Positions 34,575 to 44,920 are shown, counted from the first letter of the stretch. The stretch is DNA of 64,000 nucleotides from Ruminococcus sp. AM36-2AA (GCF_003461955.1 NZ_QTYB01000001.1:435155-499154); one strand, 5' to 3'. Notes: a model not told the origin generated them from the letters alone. Numbers and translations: made by a program.

Positions 34575-36251
34575 TCAGTCAGCGATCTCCAGAACGATAA
34601 ACTGATACGGTTTCAAAATGATCTCTTTTCCTGTGATCTCCGCTGTTTCCTGATTATTCAGAAGCACCTTCTTCATTTCTCCGGAAAGAGATACCTTCTG
34701 AGACTGTGCCTGCATATTTCCCAGGATCAGCAGATCCTTCTCACCGTTTCTTGTATAGGCGATCAGATTCTTCCGTTCTTCCTGATATGGAGTGAAGGTT
34801 CCGTATACAAGGGTTTCTTTATATTCCGGAGCTTTTCTCAGTGCAGTCAGCTTTTTGTAGAAAGAAAGGAGGGAGTCACTGTCCGTTAACTGGGTCTCTA
34901 CATTGATTTCCTTATAATTGGGATTGACACCAAGCCACGGCTCTCCTTCTGTAAATCCTGCATTTTTCTCTGCGCTCCACTGTACCGGAGTTCTGGCATT
35001 GTCTCTGGAAAATGCAGAAGCAGCATCAAGAGCTTCTTTTTCACTGCATCCGGCACGGAGTGCTACCTGGTATTCATCGATGGTACTGATGTCATCGATC
35101 TGGTCCATAGAAGTAAACTCCATATTCTCCATACCGATCTCCTGACCCTGATAAATAAACGGAATTCCCTTCAGCAGGAAATAAATACCTGCCAGAAGCT
35201 TTTTGGAATCCGGGCAGCGGTCTTCCGGAGAAATATAGTGACAGACACCTCTTGGCTCATCATGATTCTCAATAATGTTGGAGATCATACCGGTATCCCC
35301 GATCTTTTTCTGAGTATGGAAAATACACTTCTTATACTCTTCCGGACTCAGGTACGGTTTGGATGCATACCAGCCATTCGCGCTCTTTCCATAACAGGTT
35401 TCCTCAAAATCAAACATGGATGAAAAATATCCGTTTTCTCCAATGAAGTCTTTGATCTCATCTTCCTTTTCATTGAAGACCTCTCCTACAGTAAAAGCAT
35501 CATAGGGATGAAAGCACTTCTCAGCCATCTCTCCCAGGAATTCTCCGATTCCCTCTGCCTCCTCCAGCATCCTCTCGATATTGCAGAGCCCGTCTGCACG
35601 ATCGGCAGGATAATCGGAAAACGGAAGCTTCTTCTTGATATTGATAATGGCATCAATACGGAATCCGCCAAGCCCCTTTTCCATCCACCAGCGGATGTTT
35701 TTGTAGACTTCCTCTCTTACCTCCGGATTCTCCCAGTTGAGATCCGGCTGCTTCTTGTGGAATACATGGAGATACTGTTTATCCGGATGTCCCGGAAGCT
35801 CTTCCCATACCGGACCACCGAAATAGCTCCTCCAGTTGCAGGGAGCCTTGTCATCCTTTTTGTCCCGGATATAAAAGAAATTTCCATACTTTCCGTCCGG
35901 ATCCTTAATGGCCTGCTGAAACCACTCATGCTCATCGGAGCAGTGATTTACCACCAGATCCATAAGGATGTACATCTCTCTTTTTTTCGCTTCTGCGATC
36001 AGCCGGTCCATATCCTCCATGGTCCCAAACCGCGGATCAATCGCATAATAATCTGCAATGTCATATCCCTGGTCTGCAAGTGGAGATTTATAGATCGGGG
36101 AAAGCCAGAGGATATCTGCTCCCAGTTCCTTCAGATAATCAAGCTTGCTGATGATTCCCGGGATATCCCCGATCCCATCTCCGTTGGAATCATAAAAGCT
36201 CTTGGGGTATATCTGATATACCACCTTGTCATGCCACCATTTTCGTTCCAT
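34575..36251 (-). CDS. malL: GH13 oligo-1,6-glucosidase / alpha-glucosidase
   Basis: 558 residues, the standard length of GH13 subfamily 31 enzymes. Start KWWHDKVVYQIYPKSFYDSNGDG, then VNHCSDEHEWF, GFRIDAI with the nucleophile Asp, TVGEVF with the acid/base Glu, and IENHDEPR with the third Asp. A short beta-rich C-terminal domain follows. It hydrolyses alpha-1,6 or alpha-1,4 glucosides of small malto- or isomalto-oligosaccharides in the cytoplasm (no signal peptide). A strong AAGGAGG precedes the ATG. It is the last of three closely spaced genes with the GNAT and M28 peptidase genes. The symbol is by family resemblance and the exact substrate is unknown. Confidence 0.9.
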   Translation of the reverse strand: MERKWWHDKVVYQIYPKSFYDSNGDGIGDIPGIISKLDYLKELGADILWLSPIYKSPLADQGYDIADYYAIDPRFGTMEDMDRLIAEAKKREMYILMDLVVNHCSDEHEWFQQAIKDPDGKYGNFFYIRDKKDDKAPCNWRSYFGGPVWEELPGHPDKQYLHVFHKKQPDLNWENPEVREEVYKNIRWWMEKGLGGFRIDAIINIKKKLPFSDYPADRADGLCNIERMLEEAEGIGEFLGEMAEKCFHPYDAFTVGEVFNEKEDEIKDFIGENGYFSSMFDFEETCYGKSANGWYASKPYLSPEEYKKCIFHTQKKIGDTGMISNIIENHDEPRGVCHYISPEDRCPDSKKLLAGIYFLLKGIPFIYQGQEIGMENMEFTSMDQIDDISTIDEYQVALRAGCSEKEALDAASAFSRDNARTPVQWSAEKNAGFTEGEPWLGVNPNYKEINVETQLTDSDSLLSFYKKLTALRKAPEYKETLVYGTFTPYQEERKNLIAYTRNGEKDLLILGNMQAQSQKVSLSGEMKKVLLNNQETAEITGKEIILKPYQFIVLEIAD

Positions 36252-36263
36252 TTTAATTCCTCC

Positions 36264-36899
36264 TTATGCCTGTTTGATCATGCAGTACTGCTTTAGATCA
36301 AATCCTTTTTTCTGTACAATTCCGTATAATTTAAATCCGAATTTCTCATACATGGAAACATTTGCCGGATTATGAGTTTCCAGAGAGATCATCAGCTTAT
36401 GCCTGTCCGCATAATCGATCACCTCATCCATCAGCTTCTCAGCAAGACCATGATGCTGCATCTTCGGCGCCACAGCCAGATAGATCACATGAAGTCTTTC
36501 TGCTGTATGAAGCTGGGAAGTCCAGCTGGAATTCAGATAATCTTTTCCCTGGATGAATTTCCGCAGGGTCGCAAGACTTGGATCCTCTTTGATCAGATAG
36601 CCATCTGTTTTCAGAAGGGCAAAAAAATCCACCATCAGATTATGTAAGGCTGCTTCATGCTCCGTTCCGTCGGATACTACCAGGATGCTGTTCAGCTCAC
36701 TGCTGTCTGCATAGATCTCACAGGTCTCAAAAAACTCCGTAAGATCACAGGTAAAAAGCTCCGGCATCAGACGTTCTCTGGTATCCCTGTCCGGGATCAG
36801 TGCATGATACAGAGGATCCTCCGAAAAACATACGGTCAATATCCGGATCAACCTGTCCAGATCTTCTTCTTTCACTCGGTATAAATTATGGCTTTCCAT
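36264..36899 (-). CDS. GNAT-family N-acetyltransferase
   Basis: 211 residues. The acetyl-CoA binding motif A is VIYLAVAPKMQHHGLAEKLM (residues about 139-158), followed by ISLETHNPANVSMYEKFGFKLYG, the usual C-terminal beta-bulge region. The N-terminal 130 residues are variable, as in many GNATs that act on small molecules. The gene lies 12 bp before the glucosidase and 20 bp after the M28 peptidase gene on the same strand. The acceptor substrate is not predictable. Confidence 0.85.
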   Translation of the reverse strand: MESHNLYRVKEEDLDRLIRILTVCFSEDPLYHALIPDRDTRERLMPELFTCDLTEFFETCEIYADSSELNSILVVSDGTEHEAALHNLMVDFFALLKTDGYLIKEDPSLATLRKFIQGKDYLNSSWTSQLHTAERLHVIYLAVAPKMQHHGLAEKLMDEVIDYADRHKLMISLETHNPANVSMYEKFGFKLYGIVQKKGFDLKQYCMIKQA

Positions 36900-36919
36900 T
36901 CTTTCCTCCAGGTATGGTT

Positions 36920-38965
36920 TTATTCTGTTCCTTTTTCAAACATATCGCTGACCTCGCAGATCAGGTTTGTAAGTTTTTCCGCTGCGCGGATCAGATATTC
37001 AACATCATCCACATAGCAATGTTTCTGCCTATCCCAGGCTTCTTTCAGGCTCTGTTTTTCTGCCTCCAGACTGTCACCCGGTTTCTTTTCCTTCAGGCTT
37101 TCCACCAGATCATAAAGGTTCTCATGATGGATGATCCTGCCTTTTCCCCACATCAGACGATCCGGAGACTGTTTCATGATATATTCTGTAAAATGATAAA
37201 AAACTTCCCGTTCAAACTGAAATGCATAACAATTATTATCAATACTGTAAAAGGATTCCAGCGCAGGCGCAATCTCTCCTTTTTCCAGATATTCCATGGC
37301 TTCTTTCAGTGCATAAAGATTGTTCTGTACGGCCTGCTGGGGAAAGATCACATTGTCATCCCAGTCCAGACGCACCAGATAATCCTGGGATTTCCGAAAT
37401 ACACCGAGAAGCTTTTCGGTGATGGCATCGGCTTTTTTCCAGTCACGTTTTTCTTCCGGAATGCTGTTGAAGCGGCGCACCTGCTCTGAAAGAATGGCAG
37501 CTGCTTTTTTCGCTTCTTCTGTTTTTTCCAGAAGGAGAACACCGTTGGCGCCGGTCTGCATACACAGATCCAGATCCAAGCTCTCAATACTACCGGCCAG
37601 TGCCCGTCCGAAATCCATCGGCGGCAGTGCAAGACTGTCAATAGCAAGAAGGAGCCTCAGATAAAATTCGTGGTGGAATTTATATACTTCTTCCTCATAA
37701 ACATCCTGGTTATCATACTGGGAATGATAATAATTTTCCATAAACGGACCACCGCTGAAATCATTGACCATGGACGGGATCCCGGAAATCGCCATGGTAA
37801 AATCATCCGACCAGGTCTCAATGGGATACAGTGTAGTCATACCCTCCGGATAAATCCCCTCCGGCATCTGCACAGTATCCACGAAGCTGCGCACAAAATC
37901 CGCATATTCATAGGTACATCGTATTGCGTCTCTGGTACTGTGTGCGTGAGCCGGAAGCTCGAAATTCAGATCTGCGATCACGTGTCCCGGCCACTCCGGT
38001 CTTGCCTCAAACACCTGACGATAAGCGCCTGTGGACCAGTCATATTTCGTGTCAGAAATCCCCCATTCTTCTGCTGCAAGCGCACATACTACAATGGTAT
38101 GGCGAGGTCTGTATCCACCGCGGATCAGTGCCCGGGCAATTCTGATGATCATTGCTACGGCCGCATTATCGTCCTGAAATCCTTCAAAATAGGAATCATA
38201 ATGGGCACTTAAAAGGATCATGGAATCGGAACTGGTTCCCGGGATTTTTCCTACAATATTATAGGTATACTGGTCTTTAATCACCTCTGTGTCCGCGTCA
38301 AATTCCACGGAAATCTTTGGAATCTTCTTTCCGTCCTCATTTTTTTCTTCCATCAGACGGCGGATCTTAAGAAAATCTGCTCTGGACATGGAAAAAGCCG
38401 GAGCACTGGAAGGTCCTGCAATGTCCTGTGCATTCAAAGCCGTATCGTCGATCTGTGCGTACCCTCTGCTCTGTACGGCAATGAGAGCTGCCGCGCCTTT
38501 TAAGTGAGCCTGATACACCGGATAATTGATCCACCACTCTTCTCTCTGGTTGATCTCGATAAGAACCAGCTTTCCTTTTACATCGATATTTTTATATTCG
38601 TCAGCAGTACCTTTTCCAAGATATACAAGGTCAAATTTCTGAAAGCCATCGGTCTTAAAATCCGTCTGGTATGCACCAAGCTGGATCTCATGCACGGTTC
38701 CCTCCTGGTCACGGTAGCGCATCACCGCTTTTTTAAATTCCCATGCATCCACACGGATCTTGTCTTTCTCTACCTCGGTGAGGCCTGCTTCTTTCATTTC
38801 TTTTAAAAGCATATCTCCGGTTTTCCGTTCTGCCAGGGAACCTGCGGTGCGGTATCCCAGAACCGGATTTGTTTTTTCCTGTTCCATGCGCTTGGCCAGA
38901 TCATAGGATTCTTTTACATCCAGGCATGAAACACATTTCTCCACGATGTTCAAATTTACTGTCAT
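36920..38965 (-). CDS. M28-family metallopeptidase-like protein
   Basis: About 681 residues from ATG 38965; an in-frame GTG at 39019 has no ribosome site and sits only about 10 bp after the predicted transcription start. There is no signal peptide. A PA-like inserted domain (about 120-230) precedes an M28 core: LLSAHYDSYFEGFQDDNAAVA (His and Asp metal ligands), CALAAEEWG (the Glu-Glu pair) and HSQYDNQDVYEEEV (third His region). A helical C-terminal region of about 200 residues follows. It probably works as an aminopeptidase or deacylase with two zinc ions. It leads an operon with the GNAT and glucosidase genes. Confidence 0.8.
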   Translation of the reverse strand: MTVNLNIVEKCVSCLDVKESYDLAKRMEQEKTNPVLGYRTAGSLAERKTGDMLLKEMKEAGLTEVEKDKIRVDAWEFKKAVMRYRDQEGTVHEIQLGAYQTDFKTDGFQKFDLVYLGKGTADEYKNIDVKGKLVLIEINQREEWWINYPVYQAHLKGAAALIAVQSRGYAQIDDTALNAQDIAGPSSAPAFSMSRADFLKIRRLMEEKNEDGKKIPKISVEFDADTEVIKDQYTYNIVGKIPGTSSDSMILLSAHYDSYFEGFQDDNAAVAMIIRIARALIRGGYRPRHTIVVCALAAEEWGISDTKYDWSTGAYRQVFEARPEWPGHVIADLNFELPAHAHSTRDAIRCTYEYADFVRSFVDTVQMPEGIYPEGMTTLYPIETWSDDFTMAISGIPSMVNDFSGGPFMENYYHSQYDNQDVYEEEVYKFHHEFYLRLLLAIDSLALPPMDFGRALAGSIESLDLDLCMQTGANGVLLLEKTEEAKKAAAILSEQVRRFNSIPEEKRDWKKADAITEKLLGVFRKSQDYLVRLDWDDNVIFPQQAVQNNLYALKEAMEYLEKGEIAPALESFYSIDNNCYAFQFEREVFYHFTEYIMKQSPDRLMWGKGRIIHHENLYDLVESLKEKKPGDSLEAEKQSLKEAWDRQKHCYVDDVEYLIRAAEKLTNLICEVSDMFEKGTE

Positions 38966-39036
38966 CCCTTTCTTGGTAGTTCCCTGGTCAGCAGTTCTGT
39001 CCACTCCCGGCAGGAACACGCTCTTAACTGCTATAG

Positions 39037-39042
39037 ATTATA
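39037..39042 (-). promoter_or_regulatory. -10 box upstream of the M28 peptidase gene
   Basis: TATAAT on the minus strand about 72 bp before the chosen ATG; no good -35 is visible at 17 bp. It supports the downstream start. Confidence 0.45.
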
Positions 39043-39067
39043 CCTTATCAATGTGCGGATTTCCAGA

Positions 39068-39124
39068 TAAAAAAACATGATTTGTTCTGACAGGAAAAAT
39101 CCCGTTCGTACAAATCACGTTTTT
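39068..39124 (-). terminator. Bidirectional terminator after the MacB-like permease gene
   Basis: A 13-bp stem (AAACGTGATTTGT pairing with ACAAATCATGTTT, one G-U) encloses a smaller CGGGA/TCCTG hairpin, with T-runs at both ends. It ends the exporter operon before the peptidase promoter. Confidence 0.75.
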
Positions 39125-39185
39125 ATCATATCTCTTCTTGCCCGGGCAGGCTGTTGACGACAGTCTTAATCTGGCAAAATTTTTA

Positions 39186-40415
39186 TTAACCGGAATACCG
39201 GAGCGCATCGATCGGTTTCTTGGATGCTGCCTTGTTGGCCGGATACAGACCAAAAAGCACACCGATCAGGACAGAAAATGCCACAGACAGCCAGACCACT
39301 TTCATATCCATGGTAAAACTCATGGAATTCTTCATCACCACAGCTGCCACTTTCAGGATCACCCAGGAAAGACCGATTCCCGCAAGGCATCCCATCAAAC
39401 TTACCAGAAGCGCCTCGATCAGAAACTGCAGCATGATGGTTTCTCTTCCTGCACCGATGGCTTTTCGGATACCGATCTCCCTGGTCCTCTCTGTCACAGA
39501 TACCAGCATGATGTTCATGATTCCAATTCCACCAACCAGCAGCGAGATAGCCGCGATCCCTCCGATCATCAGTGACATAGTATTGGTGACACTGGACATG
39601 GCTTCCATGATCTCCGACTGGTCCACAATGGAAAAAGCATCCTCGTCCTCTCCAAAACGTTCCATAAGAAGTTCCGTAAGAGCATTTTCAGCCGGTTCCA
39701 GACTGTCCTCATCGGTTCCGGATGCGTAAAACATAGTCACATCCAGAACATTATCCGCAAGTCTGGTCATGGTAGAAAACGGGATATATCCCTCCAGCTG
39801 TACCGAAGAGGAGGAGCTGTCAGAATCGTCCGAATCCGAAGAGCTGGTCACTGCCGCACCCTGAGTCAGTGAGGTGCTGTCGGAGAGCACTCCTACGACC
39901 AGAAAACTTTTCCCATTTAATTTGATGCTCTCCCCTACGGCATCTACACGTCCAAGAAGTTCCGTTGCCGTATCTTTTGTGATCACAACTACATAAGAAT
40001 TGTTATCAATATCCGTCTGTTTGAGAAAACGTCCGCTGAAAAGTTCCAGTCCCTGGATATCCGCATAACTTCCTGTTGTACCGGTCAGTGTCATGGTTCC
40101 GTTGGAATAACTTGTTTTTGCGGTAACGCTGGTCCAGGAAACCGGAGCCACTTCATCCACTTCCTCCGGTTCACAAAAATCCGACAGTTCCTTAAGGCGC
40201 AGCGGATTTCCCTTATCATCGGTAATGATCACCGTCAGATAGCTGGAACCCATGCTGGAGATCTGATCCGTCACAGAAGATGTCGCTCCGTTGGCAATGG
40301 ATACCAGTACGATCAGTGCCACCACCCCGATGATGATGCCAAGCATGGTGAGAAAAGAACGCAGTTTGTTGGACACCACTGCGTGCCACGCCATTTTCAT
40401 ACTCTGAAAGATCAT
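39186..40415 (-). CDS. MacB-like ABC transporter permease
   Basis: 409 residues. N-terminal membrane helix preceded by KMAWHAVVSNKLRSFLTMLGIIIGV, a large extracytoplasmic domain (about 50-280), then three membrane helices with VSVTERTREIGIRKAIGA, the FtsX/MacB hallmark. The extracytoplasmic domain carries a Ser/Asp run (TSSSDSDDSDSSSSS near residue 195). It pairs with the ATPase upstream (4-bp overlap) and the adaptor gene before that, which makes a tripartite macrolide or peptide exporter of the MacA-MacB kind. With the adaptor broken, this system may be impaired. Confidence 0.88.
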   Translation of the reverse strand: MIFQSMKMAWHAVVSNKLRSFLTMLGIIIGVVALIVLVSIANGATSSVTDQISSMGSSYLTVIITDDKGNPLRLKELSDFCEPEEVDEVAPVSWTSVTAKTSYSNGTMTLTGTTGSYADIQGLELFSGRFLKQTDIDNNSYVVVITKDTATELLGRVDAVGESIKLNGKSFLVVGVLSDSTSLTQGAAVTSSSDSDDSDSSSSSVQLEGYIPFSTMTRLADNVLDVTMFYASGTDEDSLEPAENALTELLMERFGEDEDAFSIVDQSEIMEAMSSVTNTMSLMIGGIAAISLLVGGIGIMNIMLVSVTERTREIGIRKAIGAGRETIMLQFLIEALLVSLMGCLAGIGLSWVILKVAAVVMKNSMSFTMDMKVVWLSVAFSVLIGVLFGLYPANKAASKKPIDALRYSG

Positions 40416-41092
40416 AAGCTCACCTCGCTGACTTTTCCATCACGGATAAAAATTTTCCGCTCTGCCTCATCTGCCACTCCGTTGTCATGAGTGATCAGTA
40501 CGATGGTGTTTCCATTGGCGTGAAGTTCGTGAAACAGTTTCATGATCTCTTCTCCTGTAGAAGAATCCAGGTTTCCTGTGGGCTCATCTGCCAGGAACAG
40601 AGAGGGCCTGGTCACAAGTGCTCTTGCAATAGCCACCCTCTGCTGCTGGCCGCCGGAAAGCTCTGTAGGCCGATGTCCCATTCTGTGAGAAAGTTCTACT
40701 TTTTCCAGAGCTTCTTTCACGCAACGTTTCCTCTCACTCTTGGGAATTTTCTGATAGATCAGCGGCAGTTCCACATTTTCCTCTGCTGTCAGTTTGGGGA
40801 GCAGGTTAAAACTCTGAAAAATAAATCCGATCTTATGATTCCGGATCTTTGCCAGCGCCCGCTCTGTATAATCTTCAATGGAAATCCCATCCAGGATATA
40901 AGTCCCTTCATCTGCGGTATCCAGACAGCCAATAATATTCATCATAGTGGATTTTCCACTTCCGGAAGGTCCGATGATGCTGACAAATTCCCCTTCCCGT
41001 ATCACCATATTTGCATGATCCAGAGCATGAACTGTATCTCCTCCGATGCAGTAAGTTTTGCATACATCTTTTAATGTTATCATTCCGTCCAT
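40412..41092 (-). CDS. MacB/LolD-like ABC transporter ATPase
   Basis: 226 residues. Walker [11 protein letters not shown]-loop FQSFNLL, signature [15 protein letters not shown], Walker [13 protein letters not shown], and the switch His in [14 protein letters not shown]. The TGNLDSSTG extension is typical of the MacB/LolD/FtsE subfamily. It powers the MacB-like permease immediately downstream (4-bp overlap). Confidence 0.93.
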   Translation of the reverse strand: MDGMITLKDVCKTYCIGGDTVHALDHANMVIREGEFVSIIGPSGSGKSTMMNIIGCLDTADEGTYILDGISIEDYTERALAKIRNHKIGFIFQSFNLLPKLTAEENVELPLIYQKIPKSERKRCVKEALEKVELSHRMGHRPTELSGGQQQRVAIARALVTRPSLFLADEPTGNLDSSTGEEIMKLFHELHANGNTIVLITHDNGVADEAERKIFIRDGKVSEVSL

Positions 41093-41104
41093 TGTTTCAC
41101 CGCC

Positions 41105-43619
41105 TTACATATTCGGAGGCGTGCCGCCACCGTTACCGCCGGAACTTCCGCTTCCACCCGGACCTCCGCCGTTTCCTCCTGGGCCTCCGCTGTTTCCGGA
41201 GTCGGAATTCCCGCCAGGACCGCCGCTCATATCACCAAAATCGCCCATACCATCAGGCATACCAGAATCATTGCCGCTTCCACTATCCGTATTTCCTGAT
41301 TTGTTATAATATACGGTATCTCCTTCAGAAAGTCCTTCTGTGATCTCCACGGTAGTTCCATCGGAAAGTCCTGTGGTTACTTCTGTCTCGCCGGAAAGGT
41401 TTCCATCCTCGTCTTTCTCTGTATAGACAAAAACTTTATTTCCTTTTTCCTGCAGTGCATTGACTGGAATGGTGATTACATTTTCACGATTTTCAATGGT
41501 GATCGTGGCCGAGGCATTCATTCCCTGCTTCATCTCTTCATCTTTTGGTACAGAAACAGATACCGTATATTTTGCCACGCCGCCATTGACCGATGCAGTA
41601 TTTCCTATCTCTGTAACTTCACCGGTAAATTCCTTGTCTTCAATAGCATCAAAGGTAACTGCTGCTTCCTGTCCAATCTCCACAGAATTGATATCCAGTT
41701 CATCCACGCTGACTTCCAGAGTCATGGTGTCATCTGGCGAAATGGTAAAAAGCGCAACATCTGTGCTGTATTCCGATGTGGAAAGTTCTGTACCGGATGT
41801 GGATGCGGAAGAATCTGTCTCCTGGGTATCTTCCGTCTGAGATGCACCGGAAGAAGATCCCGAAATATTGTTCGCGGATGTACCGGCACCGTTTCCTGAC
41901 TGATCGTTTCCGCTCTGTGTGGAATTTCCATTCGTTTCGCTGGTACTGTTTGTTCCATTATCTGAGGAATCCTTTCCATTGGAAGAAGTGGAACCTGTGC
42001 CATTCTGGCCGGAATTATTCCCTGTCTGACCCGCTGCTCTATCCGTGATCTGATCTGCGTCATTATCTTTGTTATCATCGGCGTTCTTTCCGTTATCTGT
42101 GGAATCCGAAGTCTTTCCGTCACCGGAATCATCTTTTTTTATATCCTCTGTCTCTGCCGCAGTCTCCGGAAATGTAATCTGGAAAGACATACTTTTTCCA
42201 TCCTGGGAAACACAGATGCCGGAAACGGTTCCCAAAGTAATTCCGGAAACACTTCCAGCCTGGAAAACATAGCCATCCCCTGCAGTAAGAGTAACCACTG
42301 CCTGATACACTGTTTTTTCCTGGAAACTGTCATCTCCCGGATTCCATGCCACCGTACCTGTATAACTTCCATCTGTCGCACTTACTGACGTAACAGGCGT
42401 CTGCCCGGTTACCGGAGCAGCGATCACAAGCGAGGATGCTGTGCTGGTGCCTTCTGTGGCAATGGCAAACTGCAGAGTTGTGGATGTTTCAGATGTATTT
42501 TCGCCGGAAGAATCCCCTTCTCCGCCAACATCTGAAGAAAAGTCTGTATCGGATGACGCCAGAGCAACAGCCTCTGCCTGCTGTTCTGTATCTGTCTGAA
42601 GGCTGATGATCTCTTCTGTCTCTCCGGTTTCCTGACTGTTCAGATTGCTATCAGCTATATTTGTCACACTGTCTGAGGAAACAGCTGCACCTGTATCACT
42701 GCATCGAACCACGCTTGCGTTTACATTTGCTTCTATCGCTGCAATGCTTGTAGTGCTGCCCAGTGAAATCAGCTGTACGGCGTTTCCCGCAGTTGTATCA
42801 CTTCCAGATACTACATACGACATCTGCGAAACCGTCTTTCCGCTTCCGGAGCTTCCGGAAGAACTGCTGCCGGAAGAACTTCCGCTGCTGCTATCCGTTG
42901 TTGTACTGCTTCCTGCGGAAACATTCACACTCTGAACTGTTCCGGAAATTTCCGCTTTGATCTCCGGATCTGCTTTCAGCTGGATCAGTTTTTTCAGGGT
43001 TGCTGTCCTTGCCTCCCGTTTTGCAAGAAGTTCCTGATATTGTGTCTCATTGGCACTTCCTTCCAGAGTCAGCAGGGTTGTTCCCTCGGAAACACTTGCA
43101 TTTTCGGAAACATTCACTGCGGAAACGGTACCGGAAGTCCCTGTGATTTCCAGTGGTTCGTGGATCGTAAGCTCCCCGCTTCCAAGCTCCTGTCCGCTGC
43201 TGTCTGTAACGATAACTGTATCACCATATGTTGTTCCGTTATCAGTAAGAGTAACCACGCAGTCTTCTCCACTGGCAGAATCCACAGTTCCTGTCACCTG
43301 CGTGCCAGAAGACAATGTTACTGTTACAGAATCTCCTGCAGATACCCCGGATACTCCGCTGAGAGAAACTGCCATTTTTCCATCCAGAGAAAGCACCATC
43401 AACGCACCGTCACTGACCATGATGTCCGAAAGATCAGAGCCGGCAGATACATTGATCTTCTTTACACGACCGCTGACTGAAGATTCGATCACATTCTCCT
43501 CGTCACTGTCCTGGTATTCCTGAATGCTCTCATCCAGCTGGGAAATCTCATCCTGCACCTGCCACGCAGATAACTGCCGCCGGGATGATCAACATAATCT
43601 TTTTACGCCGTCGTTTCAT
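41105..43619 (-). pseudogene. Broken RND/MacA-type periplasmic adaptor
   Basis: A well-placed start (GGAGG, 8 bp, ATG at 43619) encodes MKRRRKKIMLIIPAAVICVAGAG and then hits TGA at 43550-43548. A long frame (41105-43558) continues in another register from QDEISQLDESIQEY, the sequence expected at the end of the adaptor's coiled-coil hairpin. The first lipoyl half and most of the hairpin are therefore missing, as from a deletion that also shifted the frame. The rest holds lipoyl/barrel segments, a Gly/Ser insert, an Ig-like domain, a very long Ser/Asn/Asp/Thr-rich stretch and a C-terminal beta-barrel ending in a Gly-rich tail. The GTG at 43558 has no ribosome site and would make a protein without a membrane anchor. 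It belongs with the downstream ABC genes. Confidence 0.7.
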
Positions 43620-43931
43620 TCCTTCAACCTCCAAATATGCCATGTATGTTCTCTCTGTTTTAAAAATATCTTAATGGAAAAATATGTAGAGACTTTGTGT
43701 GATCTGTGAAAACCCGGTGAAAAAGGTAAAGTATTTTTCATACGCAAATACAGTTAATTGAATATAGTTTTCTGTCTGTTTTTATATTATTTTGTGTATT
43801 TTAAATATTATTTTAAATAATTTACATTATTTTCTGGTATTTTTTACAGAAATATGTTATAAAAGAAATAAGAAAAAACGCCGGAAAACAGACCTTCCTG
43901 CTTCCGGCCTGAGATAAAGGAGGTATTCATT
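43620..43931. other. Divergent intergenic region between adaptor and kinase genes
   Basis: AT-rich. It contains a plus-strand extended -10 (TG-T-TATAAA, TATAAA at 43858-43863) for the kinase-like gene, a GCCGGAA/TTCCGGC hairpin (43880-43908) in its leader and AAGGAGG at 43917-43923. No clear promoter for the minus-strand adaptor was found. Confidence 0.5.
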
Positions 43932-44519
43932 ATGGCAAAACGTATTATCACTATCAATCGTATGTTTGGAAGCAACGGGCGCCTCATCGGCAAGACTCTG
44001 GCAGAAAACCTGGACATCGGTTTTTATGATAAAGAACTGATCGACATGGCTGCCAAGAAAAACAATATCCCCTTCGACACCCTGGCAAAAGTAGATGAGA
44101 AAAAAGCCAGCCAGTGGGTATTCCCCGTTGACAGCGAGCTGCAGTTCACAGATAATTTCTCCTTTGTACCAATGAACGATGTACTCTATGATCTCCAGCG
44201 AAAGATCATTCTTTCCCTTCCTCAGAAAGAGGACTGCGTGATCGTCGGCCGCTGCGCAACCAATATCCTGAAGGATAAATCACTTAAGATTTTTATCCAT
44301 GCACCTTTTGAAGAAAGAGTACAGAATGTGATCCGCCGCACCGGCAGAGAAGAAGCCAGTGCAAGGAAACTTGTCAAAAAAATGGATAAAGAAAGAAAAG
44401 CTTATTATGAATACTTTACAGATAGTAAATGGCTGGATATGACACAGTATGATCTTTGTATTGACAGCAGTCGGTTTTCTATGGAGCAGATTGTAGAAAT
44501 TGTAAAGAGATGTCTTTAG
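43932..44519 (+). CDS. Cytidylate-kinase-like family protein
   Basis: 195 residues behind AAGGAGG. It starts RIITINRMFGSNGRLIGKTLAENL, a P-loop-like region without the canonical GKS/T, then FYDKELIDMAAKKNN, DCVIVGRCATNIL, IHAPFEERVQNVIRR and CIDSSRFSMEQIVEI, the pattern of the cytidylate kinase-like (Cytidylate_kin2) family. These are common in Lachnospiraceae, and their substrates are mostly unknown. It is the only plus-strand host gene in the window and is followed by a GC-rich inverted repeat. Confidence 0.85.
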   Translation: MAKRIITINRMFGSNGRLIGKTLAENLDIGFYDKELIDMAAKKNNIPFDTLAKVDEKKASQWVFPVDSELQFTDNFSFVPMNDVLYDLQRKIILSLPQKEDCVIVGRCATNILKDKSLKIFIHAPFEERVQNVIRRTGREEASARKLVKKMDKERKAYYEYFTDSKWLDMTQYDLCIDSSRFSMEQIVEIVKRCL

Positions 44520-44567
44520 GATTCTTTTTTGAAAAAAGTGAAACGCTTTGGAAGCGCAAGTGAAACC

Positions 44568-44619
44568 GCAGGGGAGGGGAAGCACTCGTAGTTGCAAAAG
44601 GCCGTTTCCCCTCCCCTGC
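44568..44619. repeat. Perfect 14-bp GC-rich inverted repeat downstream of the kinase-like gene
   Basis: GCAGGGGAGGGGAA (44568-44581) and its exact complement (44606-44619) with a 24-base spacer. No T-run follows, so it is not a standard terminator. Confidence 0.8.
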
Positions 44620-44920
44620 ACCCCTTCCCTCTGGCCCCGCTATAAAACGTACGTTATGACTATGTTACGTTTTTGACGGGGCGATGGATTCTGCGTTTGT
44701 TTATGACGACAGGCTGTGCCGATTGCGCCGATTGCGGACGCTCAACTCACCAAAACGTACGGACAGGCGCCTAGCGTCTGCTCCCGCCCCTCGGGTGGAC
44801 CATCAGCCTGGGAAGTGACAGTCTTCCGGGTTGCTGCGGAGGAGGGGTGATGATGGTTTTAGCCGTCTCCCGCAACCTTAGCAGCATCCCCCGACGGAGC
44901 CCTGCCCGGAGGACTGTCAC
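44620..44920. other. GC-rich structured intergenic region
   Basis: Markedly GC-rich compared with both flanks. It contains CCCCGC/GCGGGG-type and AACGTACG repeats (around 44635-44760) and a 16-bp inverted repeat (44815-44830 with 44905-44920, one wobble) that encloses a second nested pair (GGTTGC / GCAACC). The right arm covers the last codons of the DUF362 gene. Open frames across it are Pro/Ser/Arg-rich and unconvincing. It lies between two convergent genes, so it is not a riboswitch position. A mobile repeat or structured RNA is possible. Confidence 0.55.

Noticed and set aside
44568..44619. Rho-independent terminator of the kinase-like gene
   Set aside because: The 14-bp stem is perfect but the loop is 24 bases and no T-run follows on either strand.
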